From assembly GCA_050309775.1 (NCBI GenBank), contig JBNRMV010000008.1:163970-227969 (forward strand): a stretch of DNA of 64,000 nt. The letters run 5' to 3'. The notes under the pieces were generated by a model that was given only the letters and a program-made list of their open reading frames with translations, searched no databases and was not told the DNA's origin. This stretch comes from DTU072 sp050309775. GTDB taxonomy: Bacteria > Bacillota > Clostridia > Christensenellales > DTU072. Positions 35,410 through 42,887 of the stretch are shown one piece after another (position 1 is the first letter of the stretch; the number at the start of each line of letters is the position of its first letter). A program made the position numbers and the translations under genes.

Positions 35410-36999
35410 TCAGCTTTTCCACTTATCTACCAGTTTTTTGATTTGTTCGGCAAACCTGCGCAGTTCCCGATTGGACACGCCTTTGCTGCCGGCTACGGTT
35501 TCTTGAAGGTATCTTACGGCATTCTGGAGTTCGACATAAGCGGCGGAAGCGCGTTTTTCTTCCCGTTTCTTTATCGGCTCGCCCTCTATCAGCACCTTGT
35601 CGGCGGCAAGGTCATAGACCTCCATCAGCTCCGGCGCATGCGCGGCAAATCCTCTGCTTTGCAGCTCCTCCGCAAAGAGCGCAGCAACTTCACGCTCACC
35701 GTGTGTGACAAAAATATGGCGGGGTTTTGGGGAAAAATATTGCGCAAACGCCAACAAATGGTCACGGTCGGCATGAGAGGACATACCGTTGAATTTTATT
35801 ATTTCGCAGTTTACGGCAATCTCTTCGCCCAACAACCTTACCCTTTTTGCGCCGTTCAGCAGTCGCCGGCCAAAGGAATCGTTGGCTTGATAGCCAACAA
35901 AGACTACAGCGCTTTCGGGGCGCCAGAGGTTGTGTTTCAAGTGGTGTCGTATTCTGCCAGCATCGCACATGCCTGATGCCGATATGATGACTTTTGGCGT
36001 TTTTATTTCGTTTATGAGTTTGGAGTCGTCGCTGCTTTCGGTGAGTTTCAGCCCGGGAAATATGAACATTTCCTCTCCGCTGTTGACTATGTCAAGCGCT
36101 TCGGCGTCAAGATAGCCTCTCAAATCTCCCGAAAAAATCCTTGTAGCCGCTTTTGCCAAAGGACTGTCCAGATAAACGGCAAAATCCGGCAGACTCTTCA
36201 CTAAGCCCTTGTTTTTTATTTCTCTGATAAAATATAAAAGTTCCTGAGTGCGCCCCACCGCAAAGGCAGGAATAACGACATTGCCGCCGCGGAAAAAAAC
36301 CCTTTCAAATATCGCGGACAGCGTTTTTATGTAGTCCTCGGGCGGCTCATGGTTGCGGTCGCCGTAGGTGCTTTCGGTAATAAGAAAATCAGCCTCTTTT
36401 ATGAAATCCGGGTTGCGTATAATAGGCTGGTCTATGTTGCCCAAATCTCCGGTAAAGACCAATTTTTTGGTGACTCCTTTTTCTGTTACCCATATCTCTA
36501 CGCAAGCCGAGCCCAGCAGGTGTCCTGCATCGGAAAACCGAAATTTTACTCCCTCACAAAGCTGCACTTCCTGACCGTATTCGGCACTCTTGCACCGTTT
36601 CAGCGTTTCTTCGGCATCTTTCATGGTATAAAGCGGCTCAACATTTGGCTTTCCCGACCTTTTGCCCTTTTGGTTGTCCCATTCGGCGTCACGCTCTTGT
36701 ATGTGCGCCGAGTCGGGCAACATTATTTCAAGCAATTTTGCAGTAATGTGCGTGGAGTAAATGTCGCCCTCATACCCGTTCTTGACGAGCAGCGGCAGCC
36801 GCCCCGAATGGTCTATATGAGCGTGTGTGAGTATTGCGTAATCAATGAAGCGGGCATAAAAAGGCAGCGCATTGCCGACAATATTGTCATCCTGCCCTTG
36901 TTTGAGTCCGCAGTCAATAAGTATTCTGTAACCGTTTGCTTCCAAGCAATAACAGCTCCCTGTTACTGCCTTGGCGGCGCCGTAAAAATAAAGTTTCAT
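35410..36999 (-). CDS. Beta-CASP metallo-beta-lactamase-fold hydrolase (RNase-like)
   Basis: 529 residues. Metal motif HAHIDHSG, a beta-CASP insertion beginning near NVVIPAFAVGRTQELL and the RNA-specificity C-terminal part with FVGYQAND, GMSSHADRDHLL and ITVTHGE-like FVTHGERE. This architecture is shared with CPSF/Ysh1-type and other RNA-processing nucleases; many bacterial members are uncharacterised. There are no export signals, so it should act in the cytoplasm. The last about 60 residues form a basic helical extension. It lies 37 bases before the GPH transporter stop, same strand. Confidence 0.87.
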   Translation of the reverse strand: MKLYFYGAAKAVTGSCYCLEANGYRILIDCGLKQGQDDNIVGNALPFYARFIDYAILTHAHIDHSGRLPLLVKNGYEGDIYSTHITAKLLEIMLPDSAHIQERDAEWDNQKGKRSGKPNVEPLYTMKDAEETLKRCKSAEYGQEVQLCEGVKFRFSDAGHLLGSACVEIWVTEKGVTKKLVFTGDLGNIDQPIIRNPDFIKEADFLITESTYGDRNHEPPEDYIKTLSAIFERVFFRGGNVVIPAFAVGRTQELLYFIREIKNKGLVKSLPDFAVYLDSPLAKAATRIFSGDLRGYLDAEALDIVNSGEEMFIFPGLKLTESSDDSKLINEIKTPKVIISASGMCDAGRIRHHLKHNLWRPESAVVFVGYQANDSFGRRLLNGAKRVRLLGEEIAVNCEIIKFNGMSSHADRDHLLAFAQYFSPKPRHIFVTHGEREVAALFAEELQSRGFAAHAPELMEVYDLAADKVLIEGEPIKKREEKRASAAYVELQNAVRYLQETVAGSKGVSNRELRRFAEQIKKLVDKWKS

Positions 37000-37036
37000 C
37001 AGCCTGTCTGTTCTCCTTTTGTTGCAGGCGAATTGA

Positions 37037-38554
37037 TTATTTCGCCTTTTCTCTGCGGCTTTCCAGGTCAGAGAGTATCTTATTCAGTTTGTCTTCCGTC
37101 AGGATATAGCCATGTAAGGGCAACGCCTGCAACACGCAGCTTGCCGCCGGAATAAGAGTGATAAGAATCAGCAGCCCTAGAGTGATGCCCGGGTATTCTG
37201 CGGCGAAGTTGACGGTTTCGCCAAGCTTTATGCGCTCACTCAAAGCGTTTATTTGCGGCGTATAGTTTACGATGCTCAGTACTGTAAAGTTTATGCCCAT
37301 CATGACGGCCGACGAAAGTTTTGCCGAGAAATTCAGCCCGCTGAAGAATACTCCGTCAAGCCGCTTGCCGGTCTTGTGCTCCATATAATCTATGCTGTCG
37401 GCTATCATAGTAGTAGGGTAGACATTTGAAAAACCCGTTAAGAAGCCGGAAACCGCCATAAGTATTGCTACCGGCCAGATTGTGTCATAGCCATTGAATA
37501 AGAAGTAAAGAAATACAATAAGGTAGGGAATTATGCTCAAATAGCAACTGAGAATCAGCACGCGTTTTTTGCCGAATTTTTTGCCTATTGCCGTGCATGT
37601 CCCCATAGAAATAAGCGTTCCTGCCATAAAAGAGCCGCCCAGCACAATCAGCCATATGAAAAAATCGCCGCCGTCCGAAAGCACCCACTTGCAAAAATAA
37701 AGACCTGCCGACAGCACCATGCCTTTTGCCGAGCCAAGCACTATTGACGCCACAACGCGAATAAAAGGTTTGTTGGCAAACATTATTTTTAGGTTTTCTT
37801 TGAAGTTGGTATCCTTGTGTTCTTCGGCTTGCTTGACGCGTTCGCGCACATTTGGGAACACCAGTTTGAAAAGTACGGTTGATATTATGGTAAGCGCGGC
37901 AACTCCCAAGAAAAAACCTTGCTGCGCCGAATAATATCCCTCAAAGCCGGGTTTGCCGGTATGGGGGAATAGTCCCAGCTCAAACTGCGCAAATATATTG
38001 ACGATAGGCTCAAAAGCAATGACAATGGCTGCGGAAAAGCTGCCTATTATGCGAGCATAAGAAATAAGTTTTGAACGCTTTTCTTCATCGGGAGTAATAA
38101 GCGAAGTCATACCCCAAAGCGGTATGTCGCAGAGAGTGTACAGCGTTTCCCACAGCAGCCAGCTGATTATGACATAACTAAGTTTCAGCCAGGCAGGGAA
38201 TGCCGCAATGGGCATAAACAGCAATATGGTGCATATGCCGATAGGCACGGGAATGAATTTCAGATATGGGCGGCATTTTCCCCATCGGGTGTGCGTTTTG
38301 TCAACAAATGTGCCCATAATTATGTCGTTTATGCCGTCCCAAATTCTGGTGACAACAGTAATAAAAATCAAAGCAACGGTATGTACGCCTATGACATCGG
38401 TATAAAAAACACTGAGGTAAGAGCCAACCAGCCCATAAATTATGTTTTGTCCGAACATACCGGCAAGAAAGTAATTGCGCTCTCTTTTGCTGAATTCTCC
38501 AATATCCTTTTCAGCGCGGGGAAAGGACCACGATAGCATCTTTTTTAAGTTCAT
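37037..38554 (-). CDS. GPH-family sugar:cation symporter (MelB-like)
   Basis: 505 residues, about twelve helices. The N-terminus KRERNYFLAGMFGQNIIYG and the loop RIWDGINDIIMGTFVDKTHT with RWGKCRPYLKF are the diagnostic GPH signatures. It probably imports a glycoside or sugar with Na+ or H+. Its neighbours do not reveal the substrate, although an intracellular GH31 enzyme is encoded about 20 kb away. The beta-CASP gene follows on the same strand. Confidence 0.9.
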   Translation of the reverse strand: MNLKKMLSWSFPRAEKDIGEFSKRERNYFLAGMFGQNIIYGLVGSYLSVFYTDVIGVHTVALIFITVVTRIWDGINDIIMGTFVDKTHTRWGKCRPYLKFIPVPIGICTILLFMPIAAFPAWLKLSYVIISWLLWETLYTLCDIPLWGMTSLITPDEEKRSKLISYARIIGSFSAAIVIAFEPIVNIFAQFELGLFPHTGKPGFEGYYSAQQGFFLGVAALTIISTVLFKLVFPNVRERVKQAEEHKDTNFKENLKIMFANKPFIRVVASIVLGSAKGMVLSAGLYFCKWVLSDGGDFFIWLIVLGGSFMAGTLISMGTCTAIGKKFGKKRVLILSCYLSIIPYLIVFLYFLFNGYDTIWPVAILMAVSGFLTGFSNVYPTTMIADSIDYMEHKTGKRLDGVFFSGLNFSAKLSSAVMMGINFTVLSIVNYTPQINALSERIKLGETVNFAAEYPGITLGLLILITLIPAASCVLQALPLHGYILTEDKLNKILSDLESRREKAK

Positions 38555-38664
38555 TTTTTGCTCCAGCCAAAGTTGTATAGCTCATTTCTTATGCTATATA
38601 TATTTACAGTGTATCACAAAAATATCGCCTTTTCAATTGGCATTTTTATCGAGACATTTATGAG

Positions 38665-38692
38665 TTGATTTATTATTTATTAGAGTTATAAT
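38665..38692 (+). promoter_or_regulatory. Promoter of the SLC13/ArsB-type permease gene
   Basis: TTGATT, 16 bases, TATAAT, 40 bases before the ATG. Confidence 0.6.
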
Positions 38693-38731
38693 ACCATTAA
38701 CCGACAAATACATTGATAAGAGGTGTGAGTT

Positions 38732-40012
38732 ATGATTCTGGCTGTAGTGCTTTTTGCGCTGACTTATGCATTGCTGCTTATTCTTCCAAAATATCGAGCG
38801 TACATAGCTTTGGCATCTGCCATAATTTTTGTAGCAACGGGCATATTGCCGGCGCAAAAACTATTTTTTTCTGTGGACTGGAATGTATTGCTTATGATAG
38901 GCGGCACTATGGGCATAGTTGCGCTTTTTATTGCGTCAAAAATGCCTTCTCTGCTTGCCGATTTGATAATACAAAAAATGCCCGATGTCAGGTGGGCAAT
39001 AATATCGCTTGCGTTGTTCGCCGGCATCATTTCGGCTTTTGTTGACAATGTGGCAACGGTGCTTATGGTAGCGCCTGTGGCCATAACAATTTGTAAAAAA
39101 CTTGATATCTCCCCGGTAAAGAGCATAATTGCCATTGCAATATCTTCAAACCTGCAAGGCGCCGCAACACTTGTGGGCGACACCACTTCGATATTGCTCG
39201 GCGGCTATGCCGAATTGGATTTTTTGGATTTCTTCTTTTATCGCGGAAAAATGGGATTGTTTTGGGTAGTGCAAATAAGCGCTGCGCTTTCGGCGCTTGT
39301 ACTGGTATGGCTGTTCCGCAAAGACAATCAAAAAATTTCTATCAGCGACAAAACTGTTGTCAAGGACTATTTTCCCACGGTATTGCTCGGCGGAATGATA
39401 TTGCTGCTGATACTTGCCTCGTTCAGCCCTTACAAACTGCGCATGGGTCCGCTTGACATAACCAACGGCACAATTTGCGTAGCGCTGTTTATTCTTGGCT
39501 TGGTTCGTGAAATCATTAAGAGCAAGAGGTTTACCATAGTCAAAGCCTCGCTGAAAGAGATTGACTTCTTTACGCTGGCGCTGCTGGGAGGTCTTTTTAT
39601 TGTAATAGCCGGCATAGCCGAGGCAGGCGTAATAGACAAAATAAGCAATTTCTTTGTCAAAGTCAGCAATAACAATGTGTTTTTAATATACACTATACTG
39701 GTCTGGGCGTCTGTGCTGTTGTCGGCGTTTATTGACAACATACCTTATGTTGCCACAATGCTGCCGGTGGCGCAGGGCATTGCGGCAATTATGGGCATCG
39801 ACCCTGTAATACTATATTTCGGACTGCTTTCAGGCGCTACGCTTGGCGGCAATCTCACACCCATCGGCGCCTCTGCCAACATAACGGCGCTGGGCATTCT
39901 GCGCAAAAACGGACAAGAAGTCAAGGCGCTTGACTTTATGAAAATAAGCGTGCCGTTCACTCTTGCCGCCGTCACAGCAGGATATGTGCTTATTTGGCTG
40001 ATATGGACATAG
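38732..40012 (+). CDS. SLC13/ArsB-superfamily ion permease
   Basis: 426 residues, about eleven helices. Two inverted halves carry family loops SAFVDNVATVLMVAPV and SAFIDNIPYVATMLPVAQG; the second half includes LLSGATLGGNLTPIGASANI, typical of the ion-transporter superfamily that includes ArsB, NhaD and SLC13 permeases. The substrate could be an anion such as citrate or arsenite, or Na+; the adjacent heavy-metal operon on the other strand hints at metal or metalloid stress but shares no promoter. AGAGGTG precedes the ATG. Confidence 0.85.
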   Translation: MILAVVLFALTYALLLILPKYRAYIALASAIIFVATGILPAQKLFFSVDWNVLLMIGGTMGIVALFIASKMPSLLADLIIQKMPDVRWAIISLALFAGIISAFVDNVATVLMVAPVAITICKKLDISPVKSIIAIAISSNLQGAATLVGDTTSILLGGYAELDFLDFFFYRGKMGLFWVVQISAALSALVLVWLFRKDNQKISISDKTVVKDYFPTVLLGGMILLLILASFSPYKLRMGPLDITNGTICVALFILGLVREIIKSKRFTIVKASLKEIDFFTLALLGGLFIVIAGIAEAGVIDKISNFFVKVSNNNVFLIYTILVWASVLLSAFIDNIPYVATMLPVAQGIAAIMGIDPVILYFGLLSGATLGGNLTPIGASANITALGILRKNGQEVKALDFMKISVPFTLAAVTAGYVLIWLIWT

Positions 40013-40019
40013 AGATGCA

Positions 40020-40226
40020 CTTGCTGGCGCAAGCGGTCAAATACAAAACTGCGTTTTGGCAAAGGATTGTTTTATCATAATAAAAATCATTTCAATTTCA
40101 TAATATCCACATCACCTCGACGAAGGAGAGGTGTATTTGACCAAGCGGTGAAACCGCTTGCATTTAACCAATAGGCTATGCCTATTGTATTTGACAAAGC
40201 AGCCTCCGCTGTTTGTATCATTTGAA
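40020..40226. repeat. Array of short hairpin units joined by a conserved TATTTGAC linker
   Basis: Four units in plus orientation: stems CACCTC/GAGGTG (40113-40133), CAAGCGGT/ACCGCTTG (40142-40160), CAATAGGC/GCCTATTG (40169-40187) and CAAA(g)CAGC/GCTGTTTG (40195-40215). The linkers between them are TATTTGAC, CATTTAAC and TATTTGAC, and the last is a variant containing CATTTGAAC. On the left, two hairpins, CTTGC/GCAAG (40020-40033) and CAAAAC/GTTTTG (40044-40058), flank the inverted linker GGTCAAATA (40035-40043). Stem sequences differ completely between units while pairing is kept. The array fills the space between the permease and heavy-metal ATPase genes, and its right end runs into the ATPase stop codon. 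No known element is recognised. Confidence 0.8.
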
Positions 40227-42047
40227 CACTAGCGCTCTGAACGCATTCAGTACGGCAAGTATTGTCACTCCGACATCGGCAAAAATTGCCGCCCACATGG
40301 TTGTTATGCCTAGCGCGCTGAGTATCAGCACGGCGGCTTTTATACCGATAGCCATAACAATGTTTTGGTAAGCAATGCGCAATGTTCTTTTTGAAATGCG
40401 TATTGCCTGTGGAATTTTTGACGGCTCATCATTCATTATGACGACATCTGCGGCTTCTATTGCCGCATCAGACCCCAACGCTCCCATAGCTATGCCGATA
40501 TCGGCGCGCGCCAGCACCGGCGCATCGTTTATGCCGTCTCCGGCAAAGGCAAGAGTACCCTTTTCGGACATGTTTTCAAAAAGCTCTTCGAGTATCTTCA
40601 CCTTGCCGTCGGGCAGCAGTCCGGCATATACCTTGTCTATACCCAGTTCAGCGGCGGCTTTTTGCGCAGCTCTCTCATTGTCGCCTGTCAGCATAACCGT
40701 TTGTTTTGCGCTGTCTTTCAGCTGGCGGACTGCTTTAAGGGCATCGTCCTTCAACTCATCGGCAATGACGATATAGCCTGCATACTTTTTGTCAACAGCC
40801 ACATGCACCACAGTGCCGTCTGTTTCATCTTTATATGGGATTTTAAGTTTTTGCATAAGTTTTGCATTGCCGGCAAAAACCTCTTTGCCGTCTACTGTGG
40901 CGGATACGCCAAATCCCGGTATTTCTTCAGCTCTTGTTACTTTGCCGCTCAGCAGTTCGTTGCCATAAGCCTTTTTCAAAGAAAGCGATATAGGGTGAGA
41001 AGAAAAACTTTCGGCATAAGCGGCAATCTCCAGCAATGCGGCTTCCGCCATGCCCTCGGCATGCACCTTTTGTACTTCAAACACGCCTTTTGTCAGCGTG
41101 CCGGTTTTGTCAAAAACCATTATTTCTGTCTTTGCCAGCGCCTCAAGATAGTTGCCCCCTTTGATAAGAATGCCTTTTCGGGAGGCTCCCCCGATGCCGC
41201 CAAAAAAGCTGAGGGGAATGGATATCACCAAAGCGCAGGGACAGGAAACGACTAAAAATGTTAGCGCTCTGTACACCCAAATGTCAAAACTCTGGTGCAG
41301 AATCAGCGGCGGTGCAACGGCAAGTATGGCGGCAATGACAACGACAGCAGGGGTATATATCCTGGCAAATTTTGTGATAAACCTTTCTGATTGTGATTTT
41401 CTGGCGGTGGCGTTTTCCACCAAATCAAGGATTTTGTTGACGGTGGATTGACCATATTCTTTGGTGACACGAGCCGTCAGCACTCCGCTGAGATTTATAC
41501 AACCGCTGATAAGTTGACTGTCCGGCGCCACATCTTTGGGCAAGGCTTCGCCTGTCAGTGCCGAGGTGTCTATTGCCGAATGGCCGTCGATAACCACCGA
41601 GTCAAGCGGAATTTTTTCGCCCGGTTTTATGACAATGATTTGTCCGACTTTGATTTCCTCAGGGCTTTGTTTTACCAATTCTCCGCCTCTTTCAATGTTG
41701 GCATACTCTGGGCGTATGGACATGAGTCCGGCAATGGATTTTCTGGATTTTGCTACAGCATTACTTTGAAAAAGCTCTCCTACTTGGTAGAACAGCATAA
41801 CCGCCACGCCCTCGGCGTATTGAGCAATAAAAAAAGTGCCGATTGTCGCCACGCTCATGAGAAAATTCTCATCAAAGACCTTGCCTTTTATGACATTCTT
41901 GACTGCTTTCAATAATATGTCCCAGCCGACTGTCAGGTATGCCAGCGCAAATAGTACAATGCGTACCCACTCTTTTTGTGTGTTTATTAGTACCGCCGTC
42001 AAAAGCAACACAAGGCCTACGGCTATTTGTATCTTTGGTTTTTTCAT
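40218..42047 (-). CDS. Heavy-metal-translocating P-type ATPase (Cd/Zn/Pb type), core without HMA domain
   Basis: 609 residues. P1B-ATPase features: transport motif VSCPCALVISIP, phosphorylation site DKTGTLTKG, ATP-binding region around SSHPISLSL, and hinge GDGINDAPVLARADIG. The CPC motif and the CadC-type repressor in the same operon point to Cd2+/Zn2+/Pb2+ efflux. The usual N-terminal HMA domain is absent and is encoded by the preceding small gene. GGAG precedes the ATG, nine bases after the HMA gene ends. Confidence 0.93.
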   Translation of the reverse strand: MKKPKIQIAVGLVLLLTAVLINTQKEWVRIVLFALAYLTVGWDILLKAVKNVIKGKVFDENFLMSVATIGTFFIAQYAEGVAVMLFYQVGELFQSNAVAKSRKSIAGLMSIRPEYANIERGGELVKQSPEEIKVGQIIVIKPGEKIPLDSVVIDGHSAIDTSALTGEALPKDVAPDSQLISGCINLSGVLTARVTKEYGQSTVNKILDLVENATARKSQSERFITKFARIYTPAVVVIAAILAVAPPLILHQSFDIWVYRALTFLVVSCPCALVISIPLSFFGGIGGASRKGILIKGGNYLEALAKTEIMVFDKTGTLTKGVFEVQKVHAEGMAEAALLEIAAYAESFSSHPISLSLKKAYGNELLSGKVTRAEEIPGFGVSATVDGKEVFAGNAKLMQKLKIPYKDETDGTVVHVAVDKKYAGYIVIADELKDDALKAVRQLKDSAKQTVMLTGDNERAAQKAAAELGIDKVYAGLLPDGKVKILEELFENMSEKGTLAFAGDGINDAPVLARADIGIAMGALGSDAAIEAADVVIMNDEPSKIPQAIRISKRTLRIAYQNIVMAIGIKAAVLILSALGITTMWAAIFADVGVTILAVLNAFRALVFK

Positions 42048-42055
42048 AAAATCTC

Positions 42056-42277
42056 CTATGCCTTTCTGATATTTATGTGCGGCTCGTGCTTTTTGACGAT
42101 TTTTTCAATTTGCGGCATTATGTCGGGCATCTCCGCTTCTTTGGTTTCGACAAAGAGTTTTGTTGTCAAAAAATTCAGTTGCGCCGAACTGATGCCATTT
42201 AGTTTGTTTATGGCCCTTTCTATCTTAGAGGCGCAGTTTGCGCATTCCAAACCTTCAAGTATATATGTATATCTCAT
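42056..42277 (-). CDS. Stand-alone HMA metal-binding protein of the efflux operon
   Basis: 73 residues with one ferredoxin-like HMA fold and the metal motif ECANCASKIE (GLECANC). AAAGGAG lies five bases before the ATG. The open frame extends far upstream into the repressor gene, but those codons are an out-of-frame shadow. It sits between the repressor and the ATPase, eight bases before the latter, so it probably delivers or senses metal for the pump and replaces the missing N-terminal domain. Confidence 0.88.
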   Translation of the reverse strand: MRYTYILEGLECANCASKIERAINKLNGISSAQLNFLTTKLFVETKEAEMPDIMPQIEKIVKKHEPHINIRKA

Positions 42278-42288
42278 GTCAATCTCCT

Positions 42289-42648
42289 TTATTCGTTTAT
42301 GTGGTCCAGTCCTTGCTCCAGCATAAGTTTTACATGGCTGTCGCTGAGGGAATAATAAATTACTTTGCCATCGCGTCGGTTTTTTACTAGGTTTGCTTGT
42401 TTCAGCACACGCAACTGATGCGAAATAGCCGACTGCGTCATTTTTAGCGCCACAGAAATGTCGCATACGCACATTTCGGCATTTTCCAGCGCCCAAAGTA
42501 TTTTTATTCGGGTTGAGTCGCCGAAGACTTTGAACAAATCCGCCAAATCATAAAATGTCTCCTCGTCGGGCATCTTTTCTTTTATGTAGCTGACTACCGA
42601 CGCGTGAATGCACTCATTGTCGCATATTTCGATGTCTTTTAGTTTCAT
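42289..42648 (-). CDS. CadC-type ArsR/SmtB metal-responsive repressor
   Basis: 119 residues with winged-helix core (AISHQLRVLKQANLV). Both metal sites of CadC are complete: alpha-3N cysteines C9, C13, C60 and C62 (MCVCD) and alpha-5 ligands D103, H105, H116 and E119; each is exactly two residues later than the S. aureus CadC positions. It should bind Cd2+/Pb2+ at alpha-3N and Zn2+ at alpha-5 and release its operator. It is the first gene of the operon with the HMA protein and ATPase; a palindrome resembling SmtB/CadC operators lies upstream. Confidence 0.93.
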   Translation of the reverse strand: MKLKDIEICDNECIHASVVSYIKEKMPDEETFYDLADLFKVFGDSTRIKILWALENAEMCVCDISVALKMTQSAISHQLRVLKQANLVKNRRDGKVIYYSLSDSHVKLMLEQGLDHINE

Positions 42649-42678
42649 ACTGCCTCCTTGCTACCCTTGCCTGAACAA

Positions 42679-42694
42679 TTGAACAACCGTTCAT
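42679..42694 (-). promoter_or_regulatory. CadC/SmtB-like operator
   Basis: Imperfect palindrome TTGAACAACCGTTCAT, half-sites TGAAC/GTTCA, located just downstream of the -10 box of the heavy-metal operon. Confidence 0.65.
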
Positions 42695-42700
42695 ATGTAT

Positions 42701-42729
42701 ATATTATTACTATGCAAAAGACTTGTCAA
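42701..42729 (-). promoter_or_regulatory. Promoter of the heavy-metal operon
   Basis: Minus-strand TTGACA, 17 bases, TAATAT; the putative start falls at the edge of the CadC-like operator. Confidence 0.6.
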
Positions 42730-42827
42730 ATGTTTTGACATTTTTTCTGCTTTTCAAATAAAAAAATTGATAAGAATAAATTGCTCGGCTATATCGATAT
42801 CAATATTGCAGGGATACTTCAGCAATA

Positions 42828-42862
42828 AAGAAGAAAGGGACTGTCAAATTCAACAGTCCCTT
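42828..42862 (-). terminator. Terminator of the InlB-repeat lipoprotein gene
   Basis: Perfect 10-bp stem AAGGGACTGT / ACAGTCCCTT with an eight-base loop, followed on the minus strand by a T-rich tract interrupted by C. Confidence 0.75.
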
Positions 42863-42887
42863 AACAATTATGTTGTGGTTGTGAGCT

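Noticed and set aside
40020..40226. Possible CRISPR array
   Set aside because: Units are about 27 bases in total, the conserved part is only about 8 bases and each variable part is self-complementary; there are no true direct repeats of CRISPR length and no cas genes.
40087..40296. Open frame on the minus strand across the hairpin array
   Set aside because: It is built from the repeat units and the end of the ATPase gene in another frame, has no ribosome binding site and no plausible product.
42278..42496. Long N-terminal extension of the HMA protein
   Set aside because: It lies in another frame of the CadC-type gene, and a perfect ribosome binding site precedes the short ATG.
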